Shown one piece after another: positions 54,201 to 64,000 of a stretch of 64,000 nt of DNA. How positions within the stretch are numbered: position 1 is the stretch's first letter; each line of letters starts with the position of its first letter. The stretch lies in NCBI RefSeq assembly GCF_000516985.1, contig NW_006917091.1, positions 1,378,977-1,442,976 on the forward strand. The letters run 5' to 3'. The position numbers and the translations under genes are program-made. The notes under the pieces were generated by a model. The model ran no database searches. It was not told the DNA's origin and saw only the letters and a program-made list of their open reading frames with translations. The DNA is from Pestalotiopsis fici W106-1. Its lineage: Eukaryota > Ascomycota > Sordariomycetes > Amphisphaeriales > Sporocadaceae.

Positions 54201-57200
54201 ATGGCTTCGTCAGCTAGCTCTGACGAGGGCGAGATCATTGAAACCGGGGTTGGTTCAGGAGATACTAAGGCAACTTCACTGCCTCAGATTAATGGAACTG
54301 GTGTTGACCGTCCAGACAGAAATCGAGTCAGATATTCGAAATCAAGATCCCCCGATTACGAGACTGCTTCGAGATACAGCCAGAACTCCTCATCGCGCCA
54401 ACGCAGTCGCTCCCCGAGGGGCTTCAAGCGCTCACGCAATGATCATGAGTTCTCTCGAGGCGGACGACTGAATGGAGACCCGCGCCAATTCCGAGTACAT
54501 TATGAGGATGCTCGTGATTCGCGCCGCTCGCGCTACACCTACGATGATGACGATAGGCCGCCGTCCCGCTCATCTGCTTCGGGCCTTCGCTATGACGACG
54601 GCGATCGACCTAGGGATCACGATAGGCCACGCGACCATAAACGCGAACGCGATCGTGACGGCTACCCAGACAAGAGAGCAAGAAACCGCACAAGATCACC
54701 TTATCGTGCTCCCAAGGGCGGTAGAGACCGAAGCGACCGAGATGGACGAGATGGCAATCGCTACAATCGAGCCACCGATAAGGAACGAGATTCATACGTT
54801 CGAAACGGTCAACAGGGCACACCGAGACATGAAATGACTGGGCGGACGGTGAAGGCAGGACGTGACGCTTACCGAAATGATACTAAACTTTCCACGGCAT
54901 CCGCGGAGGAAGACATGGCAGCATCATTTGACGATCAAGTTACAATAACTCAGGAAGAGATTCCCGAGGAAGAACCCCTTGACGAAGCCGCCGAGATCGA
55001 GCGCCGCCGCCGCCGCCGCGAGGAACTCTTGGCGAAGAATCGTGGTCCAACGCCAATGCTTGTTCAAGCTCTGCAAGGAGCTGAGAAAGCTGCGGCATCC
55101 TCTCCGGCTCACACTCAGCAGAGCACACCATTGGTCACTGAAGGCAATACTCCTCGCTCTGGTACGACGAATTCTAGTTTGCATGCTGTAAATGGCGCTA
55201 ACGATTTGTCAGTGGTATCGTCCCCATCTTCTCCTGCACCAGGCATGCAAGAGGGCATGTCTCCCGCTGCACTTGACATCGCTAATGACCAGGACCTCAT
55301 CAACACGCATGGGCGTCCGCAAACTGCTGATGATGATGATGATGACGACGGACCCTCCGCAGCGGATTACGACCCGACTGCTGACATGAGAGAAGACGAA
55401 AAGCGCGATGGGCTGCGTCATGGCCATGTAGGTCCTCATGGCGAGATACTACCTTCAGATCAGAAAGCGGAAATTGCCCCAAAGTCGAAACCACAGGTCA
55501 AGGATTCTACTGAAGATGATGACGACGACGACTTTGACATGTTTGCCGAAGATTTCGACGAGGACAAGTTTGCTGCACCAAAACCTGTCATTCAACCCGA
55601 GAACGTTGTTGAAGACGGCGCTATCCCTGGAGCAATAGCTCAAGCAGGTGCCGGTGCTATTCTCGAAGGCGACGACAAGGAAGGTTATTACAAGATTCGT
55701 ATTGGAGAGATCATGAATGGTCGCTACCAGGTTCAGGCAACTCTCGGCAAGGGTATGTTCTCTGGCGTCGCCCGGGCCGTGGATATCACAAACAAGCAAA
55801 TGGTCGCCATCAAGATGATGCGAAACAATGATGCTTTGAGAAAAGGTGGGTTCACGGAGATTGCCATTCTGCAGAAACTGAATGAGTCGGATCCGGAGAA
55901 CCGCAAACACATTGTCAAGTTCGAACGATACTTTGAGCACAAAGGTCATTTGTGCCTTGCTTTCGAGAACCTCAGCTTGAACCTGAGAGAAGTACTGAAA
56001 AAGTTTGGCAACAATGTTGGCATCAATCTCAGTGCCACTCGATCGTATGCGCACCAAATGTTTGTGGCTCTGGCGCACATGCGCAAATGTTCCATCATCC
56101 ACGCTGATATTAAGCCTGACAATATTCTGGTACGTTGATTCACATTTATTTCTTCAAGGCTCTTGCTAACAAATTGTCTAGGTCAATGAAGCTCGCAATA
56201 TTCTCAAAATTTGTGACCTGGGCACCGCTATCGACAAGTCAGATGCAGCAACAGCACACAATGAGATCACGCCATACCTGGTCAGTCGTTTCTATCGAGC
56301 GCCTGAGATCATACTCGGTGTACCCTATGATTACGCAGTCGATATGTGGTCCATTGGCTGTACCCTGTACGAGCTTTACACTGGAAAAATACTGTTCACC
56401 GGCGACAGCAACAATCAGATGCTCAAAACCATCATGGAAATCCGTGGCAAGTTTAGCACAAAGCTCTACAAACGTGGGCAGCTCTGGCAAATGCACTTCG
56501 ACGATCTCGGCAATTTCATTAGTGTCGAGCGAGACAAAGTTCTAGACAAGGTATGTTGATACAACACTATTTTCTATCGCCCCCTCCTCTCGTTAAGGCA
56601 GCCTCCTTATGTCAATGCGCCCTTCTGCTATTGGCGCTACCTGCAGTCGCCTGCAGCTCATCATGCAGTTTCTATTTTTGTATGATGGCGGCGGCTAGGA
56701 GTCTTGCGGTAGCAAGCGCTCGGCACGACCTTGACCTCAGTGGGCCGGTCTGTGTATGCTTGGAGTCGATGCATCAAGGGATGACATGTAAATCAACCTA
56801 GTTCATCGCCATTGGCGTTACCTCTTGGTTGAGACAAGTCTGTCAGCAATCGAAGTATAATCGGTCGTCTGATGACCATGCATGAGCCGGAGATTTTTGA
56901 ATCCTTTGGCCATTCCCACCCCACGTAATTGGTTCAATCGTGTGGCGGCGTACTGGCGGTCTGCAAAGGGCGCATGTTCTATCTTCCAGCTTTCATTTCA
57001 CAGCCAATACCCGGCTCAATGATTCTGCTCCTTCTTTTGTCCCCATTTTGGCCAGATGTCTTCTTGCTAACTTGTGCTGGGTACAGACGAACGTGAGGAC
57101 TATGGCCATCGTGAAACCGACCCGGGATCTGCGCACACGCCTCACTGCGGCGTCTGGCGGTATGAATGATGCTGAGACTAGGGATCTCAACCATTTTATC

Positions 57201-57299
57201 GACCTACTCGAGCGATGCTTGGCGCTAAATCCAGACAAGAGGATCACCCCATCAGAGGCACTCAAGCACCCCTTCTTTTTGAGGGCATCCAGCAGATAG
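54201..57299 (+). CDS. prp4: Pre-mRNA splicing kinase Prp4-like (PRPF4B family)
   Basis: Exons 54201-56129, 56182-56550 and 57087-57299 give 2511 nt (836 aa), all phase 0. The N-terminal ~500 residues are Arg/Asp/Ser-rich (RSRSPRGFKRSRN, RDHDRPRDHKRERDRDG, RRRRRREELLAKNRG) with acidic blocks (DDDDDDGPSAADYDPTADM, DDDDDFDMFAEDFDEDKF). The kinase domain starts near residue 505: glycine loop LGKGMFSGVARA, VAIKMM (Lys538), catalytic HADIKPDNIL (HAD replacing HRD, Asp636), DLGTA (Asp655), SRFYRAPEIILG and VDMWSIGCTLYELYTG. DLG and the PYLVSRFYRAPE activation loop are typical of Prp4. It phosphorylates spliceosomal proteins such as Prp1/Prp6 in the tri-snRNP. Intron 2 is 536 nt, exceptional here. 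The ATG at 54201 is the first ATG of the frame. Confidence 0.95.
56551..57086 (+). other. Exceptionally long intron 2 of the Prp4 gene
   Basis: 536 nt with GTATGT donor, TTGCTAAC branch point (~57064-57071) and TACAG acceptor, against 52 nt for intron 1 of the same gene. The flanking kinase sequence (VERDKVLDK|TNVRTMAIVKPTRDLRTRL) joins smoothly, so no exon is missing. A box-C-like CTGATGA occurs at ~56869-56875. No convincing RNA gene can be shown. Confidence 0.6.
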
Positions 57300-60200
57300 T
57301 ATCAAGGGCATACGTACGCAAAGCAAAAGAGACCGCGTGAAAAAAGTCACTCGAACGTGGGTAATCAGGGGACGTTTATGGTAGCATTATTGTAAGCAAA
57401 CGATCACCTAGTCAAATCCGTTTGCGTTACATGGCCCACAGGCATTGGTATAGAGTCTAGGAGAAATCAACCACTAGGTGTCTGTATTGGTACACTCAGG
57501 GGTGGTGCATGTATTGACGTTCCTGGAAGAATGAACGCAAAATCATACAAAACTGAGCAGCTCTATTCTGATTCTCAATGAACTATCCGTGACAGCAGGA
57601 CCAACATTCTGTTCCCATTGTGATATGCCCGCAACGAACGTTATGTCTCCAACGGACAGACTATTTGTGTAGGAATCATTCCTCAATTCTAACTCGACAA
57701 AGGATCGAGCCTCGCATCTATGTCATGTGAAAGTGGTGTAGTTGCGCATTCACAATCAACACAACCCCAGTCCGTCATATCAGCTGCGAAGGATCGCAGT
57801 GGCGCATCGGCTGCTCGCCGCTCGTGTGGGATCTTGTGCGGTTTTTTCGAAAGTAACATGTGCAACTGTGCTTAACCGCCCAATCCATTCTCTGCACATG
57901 CCAACCGTAATATGATTCCAACCCAATCTGATTTGCCTATTAAAGCTTTTTGGAGCCAGGGAAGATGACTCTACCTGCCTCCCTCTGCCTATTGCTCATT
58001 CCACCCAAATGTATTCGCGTAGGGCGAGGAAGGATCGCCATCCCTGTTTGGTTCATCGGAGCCTTGCATCATAACCCAAGGAAGGCGTTCGTGGCGTAAA
58101 GCGAGCTCCCGCAAATCATTCGTCCACGGTCCAAGATTTTCTCACCCACAGGTGCGAAGCGACCGTTGCAACAGCTGCTGCCCTTTGGAGATGGGGGCTA
58201 GTGTCATGTGCTGCTGCTCTTGTCCTCTCTCTCTGCCATCCCTTTTGCTATCCCTAGGTGATTTTCCGTGCTGACAGGAAGCGGTCGGCGGAAGGGGCAG
58301 GGCGGGTGCGACGGGAAGGATTCAGCTTTTTTGGCAAGAGAATCCTACACTAGGTAGAATCCAGCTTCTCTCCGCGCTGTCCACGAGCGCCGTATGGCTT
58401 TGCGTCACGGCAAGACTGCGCAATGTTGTATCTTTGCAACGGGGCGTGGGGTTACCGGCTGGACGTTTTTTTTTCCTTCTATGCATACTACGCATACTAC
58501 CCAACCTGCATTTTGAAGGATCGAGGAAACAAAAGGACCTTTGGAAAATCTGGAAAGCTGCAGAGGTTCGAATATTCCACACAGATCTGTCTAGAACCGG
58601 CCCCACGGGACCAAGATAACTTCCTAGTCGCCCTTCTTGAGGACGGGGGGTGGTTCCCAAACGCATGGGTAGGGCACAGATCAAAACTTGACAGTTGACA
58701 GGTTCAAGTGTTTAGTTTTCCATCTGAATTGCATGACGTTTTGCAATCCTTTGGACGGTCGATCCGCAAGGAGATCACAACACCGCCGCCTCGGCGCCTC
58801 TCCCTGCGTACGCGTCCGTAGCGAAGCGCGGGCTGACCGCAGATTGCGTAGGCACGTACTTCTGTATCCGGTGCGTCCATCAGGGCTTTATCCGGAATCC
58901 TTTCATCGCCACAACTGGAAATATACTTCTTCATGTCAGACCTTTAATTTGTTTCTACTACCTAGGGAGCATGGTGTTTGAACGGAAGCGTTGGATTTAG
59001 GACGTGGATTCACTTGAAGGCTGCTCATTCGCATTTTGCAAAAGGCTTGATAGCCCTGCCCAAAAGTTTTGGTAGGATATTGGCGCCTGCGTGGCACTCC
59101 TGGGCGGGAGTATAGTGATCCGCCTTGGGAAATCGAAAGCTCTATTTTTGGTCTATTTGGCCTACTCCCCTGAACTTGGATCTTTCAGTTGGATTTCGAC
59201 CGTAACGAGTCTTGTTTACAAAGTTGATCCATGGGGATCTCGCAAGAGAAAGTCACGGGACTTTGGGGGTGTGCGTCCAGGTGGACTCGCCCTCTCTCTC
59301 AGCCTTCTTGGATCCTCCATCTCCGTTTGACTTGTGTACCCATAACCACGAAATACAACTAAGCTAGATAGTCACTGCCGTGCTCATGTGGGTGGTAGCT
59401 ATGTTACGGCTACACCTTTGAGTATGGGCTTCTGCATAACAGCCCCGTTGTTGACCAAGCACATACACGACGTCAACTACTCTGTACATGCACTGCACTG
59501 CAATACAATACAGATAGATCTATTGGAGCCCTATGACGGCCCGTGCGATGTTTCAGTGTTTTCCTTGTGCTCGGCGACACCACCGTGAGTTCGCCCCCCT
59601 CCGATATCAGCAAATGACAATATAATCACCTTTCACATAACGGAAGGGTGGTCTCCACATCACAACACAACATCAAAACATGACAAATGACAAGGCAGGG
59701 TAGTGTGTAAGACGGGCTGGGTCACAGAGTAGGTATGTAGTCCCAAGTGGTCATATCTCGGTCTGTGATAGATGGGTAGCCGCCCAATATCATTTACCGT
59801 CTTGGGAAAATAGGCAATATTGCACAGATGGAACGTCTAGGCCAAACGCCGTTTGGTCACATCAACGTTCTATAGGATGTTGTCGAGGTTGGTGGTTACG
59901 AGAGCAATCTAATCGCACGTCTAGATTCCTGCCCGAAACGATATCCTCCATCACTTGGGAAAAGAAATACTCAAAGCCCTTTCCAAAAGCCCCGCGCCTC
60001 AATTAATGCCGTGCCACACGCGAGACGATAATTGGGGAGGCGCACAACACAAGCAGGTTGGTATAGAACAAAGTGACACGGCATTACCTCTCTCGGCTCG
60101 AGCGACATGAGAAAATGGAGAGGGCTGTGCTGATGATCTGAGCAAGTTGACCAATCCAAAGGAGGGATTTTCTTTCTTTTTTTTTTGTTTCCTTCCATGT

Positions 60201-63200
60201 TGCTTTCTTTCCTATCCGTCGTGTAACAAGAGCACGCTCCTCCCGGGGCGGGTGCTTGAGGCTTGCGGGCGCCAACGACGTTGTGCGGCCATAACATTTG
60301 TAAGCTGAAAGGGCAAGCAGCCATTTTCACGTCATGCTGTGCGTCCTTCTCTTCCCTCCACAAGCTCCTGTACGACTGTACCTATTGGATGAAGTGACAA
60401 AGGTCGCGCGCTTGCGAGACAAAAATTTCCCCTTCTCCAGCTGCTTGTTGTCTGCAAGTTAATTCTTCTGCTCGCAACGGCGGCTTGCGAATATCGTCTT
60501 GCGAGGAAATCTCCGGTGGCAAGGAGCCTTTCTTAAATCACAAAATCTTAATATAGCGGAATTCCAATCATATTGCACAGGTTACGCTACTAACAGCATG
60601 ACAGGTTCTCGTGAGATTTGACCATGCATTTCAAGAGAAAGTCATTATAACAAGTGTTACCGGCCCTTTTTTTCTTTCATAAGCAAGCCGAGCCGAGTCT
60701 AAACATTGCTTTACACGTGCTTTCTCGTTGAGAGCGTGGCCATGTTGTTCAAAAGTCTGAAGTCTACAGTTAATCCTAGTCGACACGATTTAAGAAAGAA
60801 AAAAAGAAGAAGGGGAGGCGAATATCATCACAGGATCTCCCCCGGATTCATCAGACTCAAAAGAAACGCCAAAGTATGTGATATTGAGCCACTCGGAGAA
60901 AATAGAGACGAGAACCAGTGAAGAGTGCCCACATCACGTTGCCCAACGAGAAGTCTAAAACTGTAGTTGATTTCTTTTTGTTTTTTTCTGCTCGTCTCGC
61001 CTCGTCGCGTCGTTTCTTTTCTCTTCAAAAGCGAGGGGTTGCAACGCTCTCCAGTATACTTGGGGCTACTGTAGTCTCCAAAGTGACAAGTCAAAGGGCT
61101 GCATATTGGGGACCCGTGGCGGCATCCTCTCGCACCAGCCTCCGGAATGTCCGGCGGCTATCCGTCGTCCCACGACCGCCGGCCTTTCGCTTTTTCTCTT
61201 TTCTTTGGCGAGCTGCGGCCATCCGGACTATGACCCGCCAGCCCTCTTTCATTCTCCCCCCGAGCAGGCCGGCGCGACACGTCAGATACTTGACGAGCCC
61301 GCGCACTAGCTAAGCGATGGCTAAGATGGGCTGTGTTGGTCAATGGGGAGTTATCAGCGGGGAAAAGAAAGAAGAAAAGCTGTTTATCGAGTAGTGCAAC
61401 CCTCAGCTCATATGCACCCGATAATGCCGATTTGTCGATTTTGCCATGGTTTGAACCGAGTGAACCGGACTTTTCTTGCAATGTAAGTTCGTGACTTGTG
61501 TGACTGTATAGTGGCTCCCGAACAAACTGTCAAGTCATTATACTGCATACTTGTCGTTTATTCAAACTGTACAGATGCAACTAGGCAAGTCGAGACCAGT
61601 CACCATTGATGAGCCTGTTGTCATAACGCTTCCTCCGGGGCACAGGGAAAGATTCAGGCAGGTCCAATTTGGGCCATGCAAGTGATCAGTGGGCGAACTT
61701 ACAAAGAGGCCAATGCAATGTACTTGATGCATGGTGAGGGGATCACCTCCCTCGGCAAAGCAAGAATAGCCAACGGTATTCTGTAGTATGTACGAGCTAT
61801 ATTCGGGAGTAAGAAGGCATGGTAGTCTGCGTGGTCACAGTCACGTGTTTGTATATTGCCAACGGCGCGATCGGATCGAGCGGCGCGTGGAAGGACGAGC
61901 GAGGCACACTGTAATATGGGATGCAGTGTTTGGGGCCAATTTGATTCGAGTAAGCAAAAGCATGAAACTAGGCGACCCTACCTACATAGCGGCACTATAA
62001 TAGTATTCGCCTTTTTGATACCATTTTGAACAAAAAGTCAAATAGAGCAAATCCTTTCCCGTGAGCACGCGTCCCTCACGTGCTTACTGGTCGCTAGCTG
62101 CATCGCCCGGCGTAAATCTTATACGTTGTGTATTTTTTTTTTTCTATTCCTTCGCCCGCCCTCGCATTGCCGATTGTCGCATGAGGATTATTAACAAGCC
62201 ACTTGACTCGTGACCAAACATTATGCAGCTTCCCCCCGAAAGGCGAAGTAGCAAAAGAAAACGACGCCATGCTCCTGCCACTTTCTTTCACGATCGACCC
62301 TATCGGAGCGACAGTATCTCATCCGATGTTTTTTTTCCTTTTTGAATGGCTTCGGGGGAATGGAAAGTGAGATGAAAAAAGTAACAGAAAAATGGCCCGG
62401 GGCTACAATATGTGCATTGAGCGCGCGCCATCATGGCTGGGAAGTTGAAACGCTGCCGTCGCAAACAATATACCTAATCTAGTCAAACCCCCCAGCTGCA
62501 GCTATTTCCATACGGGATGACCTTGAACCAGGCCGGCGGTTTGATGCCAAGCATTTATGATCTGCACTAAGGGGGCGCGTATGAGGTCAAGCTCTCCATT
62601 GGGCTGTCTCCCCATTCCCTCCCATCATCCGGGGAAAGCAAGGGGCATCAGCATCATCATCATGATCATCATGATGAAGGGTCAAGCATGCAAAGCCTCA
62701 AAATTGTTAGATAGCGCAAAAGGGCAAAGACAACGGCCCCCGGGGTTTCTAGTGTATAGTCTAAAATGCCCTCTTTTTCGCCGTTTGTGGAGTCTATTGT
62801 CGTCAGAATGAGAGTTCCAGCCCGGTTTCTTGTAAAATCGGGGTTCGAAAGGCCTATGGGCATATGGAGCGAACTTGTCGATCACTGCACGTGCACGCCT
62901 AAAATTGACATCATACTCAACAATTCGTGCCTCAGATTGACAATAAGGCTCGTGGGGGGTTAGAGTGTAGTGTAGAGACAGTGGGGGAAAAAAGAGAAGG
63001 AGCAGCAAAAAAGTCAGATGAGATTTCGGCTCGGTTGCTCTCCTCCGGAGGGATCTTTCAATGACTTGAATAGATTTGATCGTCTCGTGACGAAATCATC
63101 ACCCGGTCACGTTACATCATTCTTTGGGCCAACATCTCATCAAAGGGAGACATGAGGGAGAAAAAAAAGAAGAGTGTCTTTCGGGCACAAGGGGAAACAA

Positions 63201-64000
63201 GTGTAGATTTTTGATAGGGTTACGAGTTGAGACATTCCTGAGGGGCGCCGACGGATTCAGCCTTGTTGCTTGCTTGGTGTTGCACCCTGAAGCTTTGACT
63301 TCCCGTGTGTGGTGGAATGCATATTTTTTTTTTTCTGCTTACCTACATTCCCATCTTTGGTGATCTCCGCCCGCATAACTTTCAGGGTTCTCCATCTGAA
63401 TTGTTTTACACCTAATTGGGTCACAAGGGGCGAGGGGAGACTACCAAATATATCGTGGCAAAACTATGAACGCAAGACTCAGAGGGTTTCGCAATCCAAA
63501 ATACTTTGTACAAGCCGACGCAGAATCCAAGCCACTTTGGATGATGCTTGGTATCAGATATCTGGATAAGGTCCTCCTCCCCTGGTGCACCAATGGCGAT
63601 CTTGCATTTCCAAGGACCCTTCAGTTTTGGAGGGGTTCTCTTTTTCCCTTGGGCAACTGGCTGGTAATAATAAAATAAGCAGATAATGTTTGATCAGAGG
63701 ATAACAAGCCCGCCTCGCCCAGCGGTTTGGGGCAAGAACGTTGTTTTCCCTGAAACACTGGAGCGTTTCCGACAGAGCGGCTCCAACTCTGTTTGCCCGG
63801 CACGGTTTTTTTGCCCTGTGCGTGCTTTGTTGCCTGCCTGCCTTTTGCTTGTTCGCCATAAAGCCCCATGCCCATTGATGCCCACGCCCAGCGGACGCAC
63901 GCTCCCCTCCCAAAAGACGGGTAGGCTAAGCCAGCTTTGCTCTAGTAGACATTTGGGGTAAAGCAACAACTGAGACTTCGAGAAAGAGGTCATATGCCCA
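57300..64000. other. 6.7 kb right-hand region without a supportable gene
   Basis: Numerous short frames (maximum ~130 codons, for example 59971-60363 and 60918-61313) with no domain, signal peptide or splice partner. Simple-sequence tracts are frequent: T runs at ~58469, ~60177-60187 and 62128-62140, and (CAT/ATG)n at 62647-62677. I found no tRNA or rRNA-like sequence. It may be long regulatory or UTR sequence of a gene beyond the window. Confidence 0.45.

Noticed and set aside
55455..56102. 215-codon minus-strand frame
   Set aside because: Antisense of the Prp4 kinase domain.
58561..58580. GGTTCGAAT tRNA B-box-like sequence
   Set aside because: No A box, acceptor stem or complementary arms at suitable distance; not a tRNA.
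62647..62677. (CAT)n/(ATG)n run as a coding repeat or CRISPR-like array
   Set aside because: Short simple-sequence tract with no spacers; ordinary microsatellite.

Overview
This window is nuclear DNA from a filamentous ascomycete (Pezizomycotina; most likely a sordariomycete, perhaps Hypocreales). The evidence is the gene architecture: intron-poor genes with short introns (mostly 52-120 nt) bearing fungal branch points (CTAAC, CTGAC), characteristic families (Prp4 kinase, TFIIIC subunit, TMA7, PAQR/Izh, penta-EF-hand protein, Grx6/7-type glutaredoxin), and a 7 kb AT-rich transposon island with the CpA-to-TpA signature of repeat-induced point mutation (RIP). All exon models were built by eye from splice signals. 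Each multi-exon model sums to a multiple of three.

Layout. 0-8 kb: 5'-truncated lysine-rich protein (+), GMC oxidoreductase (-), secreted cyanovirin-N-like lectin (+), zinc-finger/RING-like protein (-). 8-13.3 kb: gene-free, with AGCT-palindrome clusters and a 100-N assembly gap next to a poly-G run. 13.3-16.7 kb: metallo-beta-lactamase-fold protein (+) converging on a penta-EF-hand protein (-). 17.4-24.7 kb: a pogo/Fot1-like DNA transposon (102-bp TIRs, TA target duplication) interrupted by a minus-strand Ty1/Copia LTR retrotransposon (230-bp LTRs, ATTAT duplication); both are ruined by RIP. 26.2-29.2 kb: ChaC gamma-glutamylcyclotransferase (+) and an RRM protein (-). 29.2-34.5 kb: gene-free. 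34.5-41.5 kb: large disordered protein (+), citrate-lyase-beta-like aldolase (-), and a secreted repeat protein punctuated by Kex2-type dibasic sites (+). 41.5-44.3 kb: mostly empty, with one orphan ORF. 44.4-57.3 kb: membrane-anchored glutaredoxin (-), TFIIIC WD40 subunit (-), small secreted protein (+), PAQR/Izh receptor-like protein (-), TMA7 (-), Prp4 kinase (+). 57.3-64 kb: no supportable gene.

There is no operon-like unit or obvious biosynthetic cluster. Housekeeping functions (RNA polymerase III transcription, splicing, translation, redox) are interleaved with three putative secreted proteins (CVNH lectin, dibasic-punctuated repeat protein, small Cys protein). The most interesting novelty candidate is the intronless secreted 525-residue protein at 39937-41514, in which about six related units of 57-100 residues are separated by KR/RR sites. 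This is the architecture of fungal kexin-processed precursors, but the units are unusually large. The nested RIP-mutated transposon pair is the clearest structural story.
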